A stretch of 52,850 nt of DNA from Nostoc sp. GT001 (GCF_030382115.1 NZ_JAUDRJ010000003.1:1348626-1401475); one strand, 5' to 3'. Shown: positions 17,878 to 27,123, counted from the first letter of the stretch. Numbers and translations are program-made. Notes: generated by a model not told the origin, from the sequence alone.

Positions 17878-18084
17878 AAATAATTCGTAATTCGTAATTC
17901 AATTACGAATTAAAGCTACGGTGTATACACAAGTCTTGCGGCAGGCATATCTTTAATTAATGGATATTAATGAATCTCGCGCTACGTTTCTATCTCACCT
18001 TGGAATTCATTCCAAAATGAGATAGCTACTAAACAAGAGTATTTCAGCAAATAATTACGAATTACGAATTACGAATTACGAATT
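17878..18084. repeat. MITE-like element bounded by inverted ATTACGAATT repeats
   Basis: The left edge carries TAATTCGTAATTCGTAATTC and the right edge ATTACGAATTACGAATTAC, that is, inverted copies of the GTAATTC heptamer array. Inside, ATCTCACCTT and AAAATGAGAT flank GGAATTCATTCC, giving a nested palindrome. A segment GCTACGGTGTATACACAAGT also occurs in variant form at about 26108-26128. The right array supplies the stop codon of the ribonuclease gene. Nothing protein-coding is seen inside. Confidence 0.65.
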
Positions 18085-20143
18085 AATTTGCTGCTGTCTG
18101 GGCTTCTTGATAAATTATTTCTTGGAACTGAATCATATCTTTTTGTGGATCGGCGTGGCTAACTTTCACCGCTATCTGTTCGCCCAAGTTCACAGAACGT
18201 TTGAAAGCCATTGGCAACTGCAAGCCCAAATCTTCTAACAAAATTAGGGCTAAGTTGCTGTCTTCTCGCAACCACATCAACACTGTTACATCCCAAATTT
18301 CCTCTGGATGACGGCGTAAATACTCTAGAGCATAATATCTATTAGTTTGTCGTTCCACCATCGTCACCTCTTGGGTGATGCTGGTGACAGTCATCATTAC
18401 TTCTTTAAGTTGATCTGCGGAAAATGGCAGAACTTCACCCCGCAAATGAGCTTTAATTTGAAAGTGGGTGAGTAAGTCACTGTAGCGGCGGATGGGAGAG
18501 GTTGCTTGAGTGTAAGTATCCAAGCCCAAACCAGCATGACGCAAAGGCGTAATGCTCATTTCACTCTTGGGCATACAACGACGCATAGCGCAAGCGCGAA
18601 CGAATCCGGCTGGAAGTAGAAGCAATTCCTCATCTGGAGGTAATTCTGGTTGCGGTTGACCGCGAAAAGGCAAAGGGATGTTATGAGTTTTACCATAACG
18701 AGCCGCAACTTCACCGACAACAATCATCATTTCTGCTACCAGTTGCCGCGATGGGGAATCGTCCAAAATATCAATGTGGATCTCCTCACCTTTGACTTTG
18801 ATTGTTGCTTCGGGCATGGTGATGCTAATTGCCCCTTGGGCGTAACGCCAAGCTCTGCGCCGCTGTGCCCAAATAGCGATCGCAGCAATTTCTGGTTCTG
18901 CCTGTACCCGTAATTGCAGCATTTCATCTACATCTTCGTAGGTGAGGCGATAAGTCGGCTTAATAAAGCTGGTATGAATGCTGTAATCTTCTACTCCCCC
19001 AGTTGTACCTAAAATAATCCCGAAACTGAGGGCGCAACAAACCTTTCCCTGGATCAGACTCATTGGCCCAGTTGCCAACACTTCTGGAAACATGGGAATC
19101 ATTCCCGTCGGTAAATAGACTGTACTACCGCGCTTTCTGGCTTCCAAATCTAATTCATCTTCCGGTACTAACCATCTAGTGGGATCGGCGATATGCACCC
19201 ACAGGCGCTCCCGTCCATCAGGCAGTACTTCCCAACTTAGACCATCGTCGATCTCTGTGGTAGTTTCATCATCAATGGTGTAAACCTTCAGTTGAGTCAG
19301 ATCAAGGCGGTTTGCATCTGAGTCAATCGGCGGGAAATCCAAACGCTGTTGCGCCACTTCTAATACCTTATGAGGAAATTGAATCGGAATTGAAGAACGC
19401 CGCAGGAACAAGTTTTCATTAGGACTCCAGCAACCCAAATCTACTAATAGTTGAAAAGCCCCTTGGGGTGTTGTGGGGCGTCCCAGCATGGTCATAGTTT
19501 CTAGTACTGGAGCGCTGGGTGGATAAGCGCGAGCCAAGGAGTCATAATTAACCCCCGTCCGCACCGTGTCAGCTATTAGCGCTGCATATTTTTCTAGTCC
19601 TTCTAAGCGCTGGCGATCGTGGCGCTGCCACTCTACTGCTTCACCTTTGAGCGCTTGCTCTACGCGAGTTAAAAATTCCTGCTGTCCTTTAGCTTTTAGG
19701 GCCTCTACTTCCAGTTGGTGCTTGCGTTCTGCTACTTGAGCAGCAGTTCTCGGCTCGTAAGCGTCTCCTTTTTGCTTGAAATAAAGTTTGTCGTCTGATA
19801 ACAAGCAATAGGCGGCGTAACAAGGAGGCGCGGCTGATTCTGAAAATAGCAGATTCGCCATTTGGTTTGGGGTAACTGTTTCCCCATCTTCAACCAGTAA
19901 TTCCCAAGCCACTTCTAAACTAGATGGGTCTAAATAAGGCTTGATCTGCTCCAAAAAGCTGGCAATTTCAGAAGCCTTGTAAGTCTGTCCGGTAACTGTA
20001 TAGGTTATTTGTCTAGGCGCGAGGCTGTGGGATTGACCACGTTCGTCTACCACAAACCAGCGGGTTTTACCGTCTGGACGTTCTACGATGCCCAGACGGC
20101 GATCGCCTTGAACCCTAAATTCAACTAGCGTCCCCTTCTCCAC
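18083..20143 (-). CDS. Exoribonuclease of the RNase II/R family
   Basis: A 686-residue 3'-5' exoribonuclease. The N-terminal about 250 residues hold a small beta domain (GTLVEFRVQGDRRLGIVERP) and helices. The catalytic RNB domain starts near 290, with the acidic cluster in VYTIDDETTTEIDDGLSW followed by RLWVHIADPTRWLVPE. The C-terminal QATSPIRRYSDLLTHFQI block is the RNB signature. A final S1-like region is short. It lies downstream of rpmG and rpsR on the same strand, the common cyanobacterial order. The stop codon is provided by the GTAATTC repeat array. Whether rnr or rnb is the better symbol is unclear. Confidence 0.92.
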   Translation of the reverse strand: MEKGTLVEFRVQGDRRLGIVERPDGKTRWFVVDERGQSHSLAPRQITYTVTGQTYKASEIASFLEQIKPYLDPSSLEVAWELLVEDGETVTPNQMANLLFSESAAPPCYAAYCLLSDDKLYFKQKGDAYEPRTAAQVAERKHQLEVEALKAKGQQEFLTRVEQALKGEAVEWQRHDRQRLEGLEKYAALIADTVRTGVNYDSLARAYPPSAPVLETMTMLGRPTTPQGAFQLLVDLGCWSPNENLFLRRSSIPIQFPHKVLEVAQQRLDFPPIDSDANRLDLTQLKVYTIDDETTTEIDDGLSWEVLPDGRERLWVHIADPTRWLVPEDELDLEARKRGSTVYLPTGMIPMFPEVLATGPMSLIQGKVCCALSFGIILGTTGGVEDYSIHTSFIKPTYRLTYEDVDEMLQLRVQAEPEIAAIAIWAQRRRAWRYAQGAISITMPEATIKVKGEEIHIDILDDSPSRQLVAEMMIVVGEVAARYGKTHNIPLPFRGQPQPELPPDEELLLLPAGFVRACAMRRCMPKSEMSITPLRHAGLGLDTYTQATSPIRRYSDLLTHFQIKAHLRGEVLPFSADQLKEVMMTVTSITQEVTMVERQTNRYYALEYLRRHPEEIWDVTVLMWLREDSNLALILLEDLGLQLPMAFKRSVNLGEQIAVKVSHADPQKDMIQFQEIIYQEAQTAAN

Positions 20144-20182
20144 AACTCTCGCACTCTAATTTGGTGAACAGTTTAAATAGTT

Positions 20183-20255
20183 TTAAGTTAGGAGTTAGGA
20201 GTTAGAAGTTTTGATTCTTAACTCATCACTCATCACTCATAACTCATCACTCTTT
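20183..20255. repeat. STRR array between rpsR and the ribonuclease gene
   Basis: AAGTTAGGAGTTAGGAGTTAG is followed by inverted-type units ACTCATCACTCATCACTCAT, again giving a foldable array. It separates rpsR from the downstream ribonuclease gene and could act as a transcript-processing or attenuating hairpin, which is inference. Confidence 0.85.
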
Positions 20256-20471
20256 TTAGCCTTCCGCATTGATAAATGGCAACAGAGCCACAATCCGCGA
20301 ACGTTTAATTGCTAATGTCAACTCTCGCTGTTGTTGAGACGTAAGCCCGGTAATCCGACGTGGCAGTATCTTTCCCCGCTCGGTGACAAACTTACGCAAT
20401 AAATCAACATCCTTATAATCGATTGGTTCTCCTGGCTTGATCGGAGAAAGACGACGACGGAAATAACTCAT
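20256..20471 (-). CDS. rpsR: 30S ribosomal protein S18
   Basis: A 71-residue small-subunit protein. The diagnostic S18 core is [20 protein letters not shown], followed by [22 protein letters not shown]. Length is normal for cyanobacteria and plastids. It starts only 2 bases after the rpmG stop on the same strand, so the two are co-transcribed and probably translationally coupled. Confidence 0.97.
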   Translation of the reverse strand: MSYFRRRLSPIKPGEPIDYKDVDLLRKFVTERGKILPRRITGLTSQQQRELTLAIKRSRIVALLPFINAEG

Positions 20472-20473
20472 CT

Positions 20474-20668
20474 CTACTTAATTTCCTTGTGAACGGTATG
20501 TTTGTTGCAGTGGGTGCAGAACTTTTTCAGTTCTAGCCTGTTGGTGGTGTTGCGGCGATTCTTAGTACTGGTATAACGGTTAACACCAGCAGAACGCTTA
20601 TCTGAATTTGTCCGGCACTCAGTACACTCTAGTGTGATAATAATGCGGGCACCTTTACTCTTAGCCAT
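20474..20668 (-). CDS. rpmG: 50S ribosomal protein L33
   Basis: A 64-residue large-subunit protein with the L33 pattern [20 protein letters not shown]. It has both CxxC pairs (CTEC and CTHC), so it is the zinc-binding 'C+' form. It lies immediately upstream of rpsR and 43 bases downstream of the RDD gene, all on the minus strand. Confidence 0.97.
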   Translation of the reverse strand: MAKSKGARIIITLECTECRTNSDKRSAGVNRYTSTKNRRNTTNRLELKKFCTHCNKHTVHKEIK

Positions 20669-20711
20669 AATCTTACAAACAGTGAAGCCTGAAGAGAATT
20701 AACACAAATGA

Positions 20712-21269
20712 CTATCTTCTCACATTCCGCCGCATATTTTCAACTAATCTTTTAATCTTTATATCGAGCGAGTAGCCACGACGCGACGAAACGATAAAAG
20801 TTCCACAATAGCGATCGTGTAAAGCCTGCCGCATCTGGGTATCAGAGAAGGCAGTCCCACAATCAATAGCTAGGGGAATTACTAGCAGTATAGCAGTGGG
20901 ATTGGCTCTAATATTGCTCAGGGCAATTGACACTAATAAAGCACCCAAGCCGATAATCGCCTCTCGCTTCACTAGTGAGAGCAAATCGGGAATTCTGCCC
21001 ACTACTTCCCCATCTTCAACTTCCAAAACCTTTAAATCGAACGCCCAACGCCCTAAACTTTGCCCTTGATTGTTGTATGGCACTAGTACCCGCAAAATCA
21101 GCCAAAATATGACAAAAACTAGGATTTGCACAAATTGAATCCCGATATCGCCGCCTCCCAGTAGGGAACTGACTAGCCAGACACCAAGGAAATCAAGTCC
21201 CAATGCCATACCTCGGCGTCCAATCTCAGCCTTGGGATAGTGTTTTTGGGGAAGTCGTTCGATAGTCAT
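20712..21269 (-). CDS. RDD family membrane protein
   Basis: A 185-residue protein with three or four hydrophobic helices. The RDD signature is seen in GRRGMALGLDFLGVWLVSSL near residues 18-37 (Arg and Asp in the first helix) and in NQGQSLGRWAFDLKVLEVEDGEVVG near 67-91. Family function is poorly defined; some members are Na+/H+ antiporter-like or transport-associated. It may be the first gene of a transcript with rpmG and rpsR, since the gap is only 43 bases. Confidence 0.85.
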   Translation of the reverse strand: MTIERLPQKHYPKAEIGRRGMALGLDFLGVWLVSSLLGGGDIGIQFVQILVFVIFWLILRVLVPYNNQGQSLGRWAFDLKVLEVEDGEVVGRIPDLLSLVKREAIIGLGALLVSIALSNIRANPTAILLVIPLAIDCGTAFSDTQMRQALHDRYCGTFIVSSRRGYSLDIKIKRLVENMRRNVRR

Positions 21270-21477
21270 ACAAAATAAGTATTTTTATTTAGGGGTTGGA
21301 GAATAATAATTGCTCCTGTTTTTTATATTAAGATGATGACTTGGGTTTGGCGTTTAAGCTGTTATACATCAAAGTTCCATAATTCGGGCGCTTATCTTGT
21401 CTACGCCACAAGAGTCTGTTTTTAGGAAATATTTTTTTGTTGTAAAAACTTAATGTTATGAGTTTGGAAGTTGTATC

Positions 21478-22104
21478 ATGATACATCTGTTTGCTAAAAC
21501 AGCTATTAGTGTGGTGACGACTACTGCTTTAGGGTTAGCGATCGCCATAAACACGAATAACCTAGCTCATGCTGCCGAGTTCAACTTTAACTGGAAAGGA
21601 AACACTGGTTATTCAGCGAAAGGTTCATTTAACTACGATACAACAACTGCTCCCAGCGTCATTTCGGAAACAGGCTTGGGAGTTACGAAGAACTTGCAAT
21701 CTCTCTCAATTTCCTTCTTTGATCCGTTGAGTAATCTGATAAATAGTTTCACTCCAGTGCTTAGTGGGATCTCTAACTACGGCTTTTTGAGATTCAACTT
21801 TGATAGCACTACTGAGCAAATCTTTGGCCCCTTTGATGTTGGCAAGGATGATGCGCTTCCTGGGGACACATGGCTTAATAATAATCTCGCACTCATAGAT
21901 GAAGGTTTTAGTGATGAGGTTCTAGCGAAAGAATTTGGTTTTAACAATAGAGATGCAACAGGTACAAAGCAAATACTAGATTTAAGCAACAATTCAGTTC
22001 AGGTATCCAAAGTCCCCGAAGGAAGCATAATTATCGGTTTACTCGCAGTATGTAGCTTGGGATTTACGGCTTATAGAAATCTAGACAAAGCTACCCAAGA
22101 ATAA
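21478..22104 (+). CDS. Exported protein with PEP-CTERM-like sorting tail
   Basis: A 208-residue secreted protein. The signal peptide runs to about residue 32 (VVTTTALGLAIAINTNNLAHA, cleaved after AHA or AEF). The mature domain is beta-rich, with FNFNWKGNTGYSAKGSFNYD near its start. The C-terminus reads VPEGSIIIGLLAVCSLG, then TAYRN and basic residues, which matches a PEP-CTERM tail except that the third residue is Gly instead of Pro. Such tails direct sorting by exosortase to the surface matrix. It ends 23 bases before moeA on the same strand. Function of the domain is unknown. Confidence 0.8.
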   Translation: MIHLFAKTAISVVTTTALGLAIAINTNNLAHAAEFNFNWKGNTGYSAKGSFNYDTTTAPSVISETGLGVTKNLQSLSISFFDPLSNLINSFTPVLSGISNYGFLRFNFDSTTEQIFGPFDVGKDDALPGDTWLNNNLALIDEGFSDEVLAKEFGFNNRDATGTKQILDLSNNSVQVSKVPEGSIIIGLLAVCSLGFTAYRNLDKATQE

Positions 22105-22127
22105 AAGAAAATTCGGAGGCGATCGCT

Positions 22128-23369
22128 ATGTTATCAGTCAGCGATGCACAAGCAATTATTTTAAATTTGGTGCAGCCGTTGGATCGTCAACGGGATACAG
22201 AAGTTGTAGATTTATTGACAGCCGATAGTAGGATTTTGGCAACACCTGTCACCAGTCTGCTAGATTTTCCCCATTGGGATAATTCGGCAATGGATGGCTA
22301 CGCAGTTCGCTACGAAGATGTACAGCACTCTAGCACTGAACAACCAGCCATTTTAGAAATTGTTGAAGAGATTCCGGCTGGGTATCAGCCCAAGTCTACG
22401 ATTCAACCAGGGCAAGCCGCACGGATTTTCACTGGTGCGGTAATCCCAGCAGGTGCGGATACTGTAGTCATGCAAGAAAAGACACGCCGCGAGGAAAACC
22501 GCGTGTTTATACTGGATGCGCCAAAACCGCAAGAATTTGTCAGACACAAAGCATCTTTTTATCAAGCTGGAACACAACTACTACCAGCAGGAATTAAGTT
22601 AAATGCCTCAGAAATTGCCGTATTGGCAGCAGCACAGTGTCCGCAATTAAGTGTTTACCGCCGTCCACGTGTGGCAATTTTTTCCACTGGTGATGAGTTG
22701 GTGACAGTCGATCGACCGTTGCAACCAGGGCAAATTGTGGATTCTAATCAGTATGCGCTGGCAGCATTGGTGAGACAAAGTGGTGCAGAACCGTTAATTT
22801 TAGGCATTGTGAAAGACGATCCAGTTGCTTTGGAGAAAGTCATTGCTCACGCCATTGCGATCGCTGATATAGTTCTTTCTTCTGGTGGCGTCTCAGTGGG
22901 AGATTATGACTATGTTGACAAAATTCTAGAGTCACTAAAAGCAAAAATCTACATTCGGGCTGTACAGATAAGTCCAGGAAAACCCCTGACTGTCGCCACT
23001 TTCCCAACTCAAAATTCAGCACTATACTTTGGTTTACCAGGAAATCCTGCTGCTGTGTTGGTGACATTTTGGCGATTTGTGCTACCAGCAATCAAGAAAC
23101 TTTCGGGAATTACTGAAGGTTGGGAACCAGTCTTTTTGAAAGTGCGATCGCATGAGGAATTGCGATCAAACGGCAAACGTGAAACTTACCTTTGGGGTAA
23201 ATTGCATTTAATTGATGGTGTTTACGAATTTCACAAAGCTGGTGGTAGTCACAGTTCTGGCAATTTAATTAATTTAGCTCAAACCAATGCCTTAGCTGTT
23301 CTACCTGTGGGGAAAACATTAATTTCTCCACAAGAAGAAGTGCAAGTTTTGCAGCTTTGTAATTCGTAA
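22128..23369 (+). CDS. moeA: Molybdopterin molybdenumtransferase
   Basis: A 413-residue enzyme that inserts molybdate into adenylated molybdopterin, completing the molybdenum cofactor needed for nitrate reductase. Seen: DFPHWDNSAMDGYAVRYEDV near residue 44, GAVIPAGADTVVMQEKT, the MoCF core FSTGDELVTVDRPLQPGQIVDSN and LSSGGVSVGDYDYVDKIL, and GLPGNPAAVLVTFWRFV. Length is normal. GGAGG lies about 9 bases before the ATG. The stop codon falls within a GTAATTCGTAATTTGTAATT repeat, the first of several repeats in the next 380 bases. Confidence 0.95.
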   Translation: MLSVSDAQAIILNLVQPLDRQRDTEVVDLLTADSRILATPVTSLLDFPHWDNSAMDGYAVRYEDVQHSSTEQPAILEIVEEIPAGYQPKSTIQPGQAARIFTGAVIPAGADTVVMQEKTRREENRVFILDAPKPQEFVRHKASFYQAGTQLLPAGIKLNASEIAVLAAAQCPQLSVYRRPRVAIFSTGDELVTVDRPLQPGQIVDSNQYALAALVRQSGAEPLILGIVKDDPVALEKVIAHAIAIADIVLSSGGVSVGDYDYVDKILESLKAKIYIRAVQISPGKPLTVATFPTQNSALYFGLPGNPAAVLVTFWRFVLPAIKKLSGITEGWEPVFLKVRSHEELRSNGKRETYLWGKLHLIDGVYEFHKAGGSHSSGNLINLAQTNALAVLPVGKTLISPQEEVQVLQLCNS

Positions 23370-23436
23370 TTTGTAATTAAAAACAGTTGCATAAAGGGAT
23401 TTAGACACTATGTGAAAGAAAACCATGTATAGATTC

Positions 23437-23510
23437 GTAGGTTGGGTTGAACGGAGTGAAACCCAACAAAGCCCTGAAAATGTTGGGTTTCGTTCCTCAA
23501 CCCAACCTAC
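23437..23510. repeat. Long hairpin repeat (GTAGGTTGGGTTGA ... CCCAACCTAC)
   Basis: The arm GTAGGTTGGGTTGAACGGAG and onward ACCCAAC is answered by GTTGGGTTTCGTTCCTCAAC then CCAACCTAC, giving an inverted repeat of about 30 bases per arm around a 14-base loop. It belongs to a widespread cyanobacterial hairpin repeat class. It lies just past moeA and could also slow or end transcription. Confidence 0.85.
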
Positions 23511-23573
23511 CCGGAGTGCTTTTTTAGGCTTAACCGAGCAGTATTGGGGAGCCGAAATATTACGAATTACGAA

Positions 23574-23753
23574 TTAATTAACGTAAGTTCGATGCACAGG
23601 ATTTTGACCTCACCCCCAGCCCCTCTCCTAACAGGAGAGGGGAGCAAAAAGCCTAATTTTTCGTTGCTCCTCCCTCTCCTCTCTTCGAGACGCTTCGCGA
23701 ACGCAGGAGAGGGAGGCTGGGTGGGTGAAGTCTGTCGAATTCACGTTAATTAA
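23574..23753. mobile_element. 180-bp palindromic MITE-like element with TTAATTAACGT ends
   Basis: Terminal inverted repeats of 19 bases match at 17 positions: TTAATTAACGTAAGTTCGA on the left and the complement TTAATTAACGTGAATTCGA on the right. Inside are CACCCCCAGCCCCTCTCCT and an answering AGGAGAGGGAGGCTGGGTG, so almost the whole element is one long hairpin, with the TTCGAGACGCTTCGCGAACG repeat near one arm. No transposase is present. The right end overlaps the stop codon of the neighbouring cysteine-desulfurase-like gene. Confidence 0.7.
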
Positions 23754-24982
23754 AATGTCTGTTCAAAAGCCTCAATTAGGCTGTTAACTTCCTCAAGGGT
23801 GTTGTAATGCACCATACTCACCCGGACTATTCCACCTTGGGACGCTAACCCCAGGTATTCAATGAGCCGTTTAGCATAAAAGTCTCCGTAGCGAATCCCA
23901 ATATAATGTTGGTCAATTTTTGCGGGAATGGTTGAGCTATTTATTCCATCAACGACAAAAGATATAGTTGGTACACGGGTTTGACGGTCAGCCTTTGATT
24001 GACCAATTACTCGCACATTAGGCTTACTGTTGAGGTAATTTAGGAGGCGATCGCTAATATGTTCTTCATGTATGCTAATTAAATCAAATGCTTGCACCAT
24101 TTGATTTCTCAAATCAGATGCAGTTTCATTTCCGTAGTGCAATTGTGCTAATTCACTCAAGTAATCACATAAACCTAACATTCCATAACTTAATTCAAAA
24201 TTGACATTCCCTAATTGAAATTTATAAGGTATGTCTGTCTGGTCAATAAAATAATGGTTAAGACCAGGCAATCTTAATAAATGTTCTTCTTTGCCATAAA
24301 GTAAGGCATGATGCGGCCCATAGACTTTGTAACAACTCAAAGTATAAAAATCAACATCTAAATCTTGGACATCAACTAATCTGTGGGGTGCATAAGCTAC
24401 ACCATCTACACAAATCATAGCGTTGCGATCGTGTACAAATGCAGCAATTTCTTTGATTGGATTGATGGTTCCCAAAACATTAGAAGCATGAGTCAATGCT
24501 ACCAGTTTGGTGCTATGACTCATCAATGGTTCTAAATCTGCTAAATGAAGTTCTAAAGTATCTGGGCGAACTTTCCACACTTTAACCTTCATTCCTTGTT
24601 TTTCAAGAGCTACCCAAGCACCAATATTAGCCTCATGGTCACAATTAGTAACAATAACCTCATCACCAGGTGTAAAGGTTTGACCCAGACACATTGAGAG
24701 AACTTTCAACATCATTGTAGTAGATGGTACCATAACCACTTCTTTATAAGAATTGGCATTAATGAAAGTAGCCATTCCCCTAGTTGCTAAAGCCAATCGT
24801 TCTCCAGCAAGTTGAGAGATGCCATAAGAAGCTCCTAACTGGACATCTGAACTGAGGAGAAATTCGCTAATTCTATCTACTACTTTTTTCAAGGTTTGTG
24901 ACCCACCAGCATTATCAAAAAAAGTCCACTCACCAGCTAGAGCCGGAAAATATTGACGAACTTTATCAAGATTCAGGAGCAT
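23750..24982 (-). CDS. Cysteine-desulfurase-like aminotransferase, class V
   Basis: A 410-residue PLP enzyme of the SufS/CsdA-like group, subtype 'cysteine desulfurase-like' (TIGR01976). Seen: FFDNAGGSQTLKKVVDRIS at the start, VTNCDHEANIGAW, LTHASNVLGTINPIKEIA, CVDGVAYAPHRLVDVQDLDV carrying the cofactor-binding Asp, and the Schiff-base lysine in YTLSCYKVYGPHHALLYG. It mobilises sulfur or performs a related lyase reaction; the subtype's true substrate is not established. It stands alone between repeats. Its stop codon lies within the terminal repeat of the MITE-like element downstream. Confidence 0.87.
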   Translation of the reverse strand: MLLNLDKVRQYFPALAGEWTFFDNAGGSQTLKKVVDRISEFLLSSDVQLGASYGISQLAGERLALATRGMATFINANSYKEVVMVPSTTMMLKVLSMCLGQTFTPGDEVIVTNCDHEANIGAWVALEKQGMKVKVWKVRPDTLELHLADLEPLMSHSTKLVALTHASNVLGTINPIKEIAAFVHDRNAMICVDGVAYAPHRLVDVQDLDVDFYTLSCYKVYGPHHALLYGKEEHLLRLPGLNHYFIDQTDIPYKFQLGNVNFELSYGMLGLCDYLSELAQLHYGNETASDLRNQMVQAFDLISIHEEHISDRLLNYLNSKPNVRVIGQSKADRQTRVPTISFVVDGINSSTIPAKIDQHYIGIRYGDFYAKRLIEYLGLASQGGIVRVSMVHYNTLEEVNSLIEAFEQTF

Positions 24983-25586
24983 AATATAAGTTTTCTAGAG
25001 AATGTTATTTACCCTAGCCTATCTTCTGACAAGTCGCCTAGAGAACATCTATATTCTCTTTTGATGTTTGTAGCTTGTTGTGCCAACCTTATTGCTCTAG
25101 ACATCTGGTGAAAAAGAATGTAGAAAGATGTAGCGATGCTATGTCTCTACAAGGGTTCTAGATCATGCATATTATTTAATTTCTGGATATGTCTTCTACA
25201 AGAACCTATCTAAAGAGGGTATACTTAAATCCATAAAGAGTATTTTACTATTTGTAACTATACAAGTTACACTTGCGCACCCCACTTGCTTTCATAGCAG
25301 AAAGTCTAAGAGCGAACAAGTCAGTCGGGCTGACCAACGTAGTGGCAACACTTACAAAAGGAAAAGTGGTCGGGTATTTCTGTATCTGATGTTGGTGTAG
25401 CCTCTGTCTCCGACACGCTGTTCGCGTTCGTAGAGAAGTTGAAATCTCCTGTATTTAACTTCCAGCAACTATTAATGTCTTGATTCTTCACAATTCTCGC
25501 CAATTTTATTTGATAAGTTTAAGGGAGAGTCAAAGCAACTATTGTTTTGAGTCTTAATTCCTTGATTGAAAAGAAAGGAACGACTT
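24983..25586. other. Gap with one interspersed repeat, no gene seen
   Basis: This 604-bp gap lies between the cysteine-desulfurase-like gene and the DUF4327 gene, which diverge. The repeat core appears at about 25405-25440 (CTGTTCGCGTTCGTAGAGAA, reverse form). A 60-codon minus-strand frame at 25321-25503 runs through this repeat and is probably not a gene. The promoter and leader of the DUF4327 gene must lie in the last about 100 bases. Confidence 0.6.
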
Positions 25587-25808
25587 ATGAATACTACGGT
25601 TAAATATGACATCAAGGTTATCAAGGAAGAAGCACTTCAACTTGTTAAAAAGAGACTTGTTAACCGTCAGCAGCCAATTTATACTCTCTGTAAATATATT
25701 CCTCTTCGTGACTGGGTTAATTTTGAACTTGAGTTAGAAAAAAATGAATTTCTACTCAGAGATAGAATTATCGATTTACTGAATCATGAATATTGGGAAG
25801 ATGATTGA
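25587..25808 (+). CDS. DUF4327 family small cyanobacterial protein
   Basis: A 73-residue protein. The pattern YDIKVIKEEALQLVKK, NRQQPIYTLCKYIPLRDW and ENEFLLRDRIIDLL-like end are those of DUF4327, a family restricted to cyanobacteria and of unknown function. I chose ATG at 25587 because AAAGGA at 25574-25579 is well spaced from it; an in-frame start 21 bases upstream would place this ribosome site inside the gene. It is isolated by long gaps on both sides, suggesting its own promoter. Confidence 0.82.
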   Translation: MNTTVKYDIKVIKEEALQLVKKRLVNRQQPIYTLCKYIPLRDWVNFELELEKNEFLLRDRIIDLLNHEYWEDD

Positions 25809-26400
25809 GGCTGTATAAAGCTAAACCACTATTAGCTGCATCCCAATAAAATCAAAATTACAAATTCATTTTTCAACCTTAAAAACTCTCGAATTAATCG
25901 GGGGCTATAAGCAAAAGATTATTAAAGTAAGCAATAAATCTTGGTCGATGGCTGAGGTGCTTGAAAAGATAAGAGAAGTATCGCTAGCGTAGCAACAATT
26001 CTCTGTTAAGCAAGTTGGCACAATAAAAACAAGCTGTGTAAAGAAAAGTAAACAAGGCTCAAGCCCTTTTTCTCCCTTCTTTATTCCAATGATAATTATT
26101 GACACCGAGCTACGGTGTACATACAAGTTTTTTAGAGTTGCCCTACAAACTTACCATTGTCCTCTGGTTCCCCTACTCTGTATGGAAATGGTTAATTAGA
26201 GGTTGCTACCTCAAGTCAGATATAGCCTAACCTCAGAAGCAACCTCACCTGTTTGGCTGTGGGTTTGAGAAAGTTTTCTGTCTTCTTTTCCTAGCTGTAT
26301 CAGTTAATACCTGATATTTTGGCTAAAGTCTCACATTCTTGAGCAATTGATTACTGAAATAAAGAAAAATCATTATACTAAATGATTTCAGGAAATTGGA
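25809..26400. other. Gap, no gene seen
   Basis: A 592-bp gap between two convergent small genes. A 73-codon minus-strand frame (25905-26126) shows no domain or ribosome site and is rejected. A variant of the repeat piece GCTACGGTGTACATACAAGT is at about 26109-26128, shared with the element at 17878-18084. I see no RNA gene. Transcription from both sides should end here, but no strong terminator is visible. Confidence 0.5.
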
Positions 26401-26652
26401 TTACGTAGATAACTCTTCTAGCCCAATCCATTCGGTAATCGATTGCCATTGGCTTGCGTAAACAATAGTACTTCTACGTTTTTCTTGTTGAGGCTTTCTA
26501 GGTAGTTTACCCATGACGACATCAGCGAATGAACTGGATTCGTTCCAATCATAAATAGGCATTTCCTGCCAGCAGTGGCGACAAAACCAGTAAGTCTCTG
26601 CACCGCGTATATGTTCTAAAAGTAGGCTTGAGCAGCAAGGGCAGTAATTCAT
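26401..26652 (-). CDS. Small zinc-ribbon protein
   Basis: An 83-residue protein with an N-terminal zinc ribbon: CPCC at residues 4-7 and CRHC at 24-27, with YWF just before the second pair. The rest is basic (PRKPQQEKRRS) followed by an amphipathic C-terminal segment. The spacing fits a rubredoxin-like or zinc-ribbon knuckle pair. The protein could bind nucleic acid or act as an adaptor, but no family name can be given. It is well separated from its neighbours. Confidence 0.7.
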   Translation of the reverse strand: MNYCPCCSSLLLEHIRGAETYWFCRHCWQEMPIYDWNESSSFADVVMGKLPRKPQQEKRRSTIVYASQWQSITEWIGLEELST

Positions 26653-27123
26653 ATTTTTCTCAAATCCTGTTCATAAAAGTGTTGTTGCAAATCAGGGCAG
26701 CTACTTGAGAAGCCCGTAAATATTTAAAACAAACTGTCTATATTTTGACTATAGTCTTTAAATATAAGGAACTTGTGAGGATAGTTGAAATACTTAATAA
26801 ATTAGCAAAACTTATACATATTTCTTAAGTAATACTTCAGGCTGATTTAGCAGTTTTTTCGCAAAATCCTCAAATTATATTCAGATAAATTACAGGAAGA
26901 TCACTATAATTGACAAATTAACCATAAGATTCAACGAGCAACTGCTTAAATTAGCTAGCTTAAATCATGTTATTAATTATTCTCTATGATCGATTAGCCC
27001 TGATAGTTTTTTAGTCGATATTGTCTTGAACAGTCAGAAAATATTCAGCCAATTGAGATAGAGTAAGTCCGCAGCCAAAGTCAAAATAATTTAAAATCAT
27101 GGGTTGAGGCACAATCGGCTCAA
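26653..27123. other. AT-rich gap between divergent genes
   Basis: This 471-bp stretch holds the upstream regions of the zinc-ribbon gene and the hybrid kinase. No repeat array, RNA or separate gene is seen. From 27067 the frame of the kinase is open without a usable start codon (reading ...NNLKSWVEAQSAQ before the annotated methionine), so the kinase may once have been longer at its N-terminus. Confidence 0.5.

Noticed and set aside
25321..25503. 60-codon minus-strand frame
   Set aside because: Overlaps the interspersed repeat core and has no recognisable domain.
25905..26126. 73-codon minus-strand frame in a long gap
   Set aside because: No ribosome site or domain; hydrophobic runs come from AT-rich sequence.
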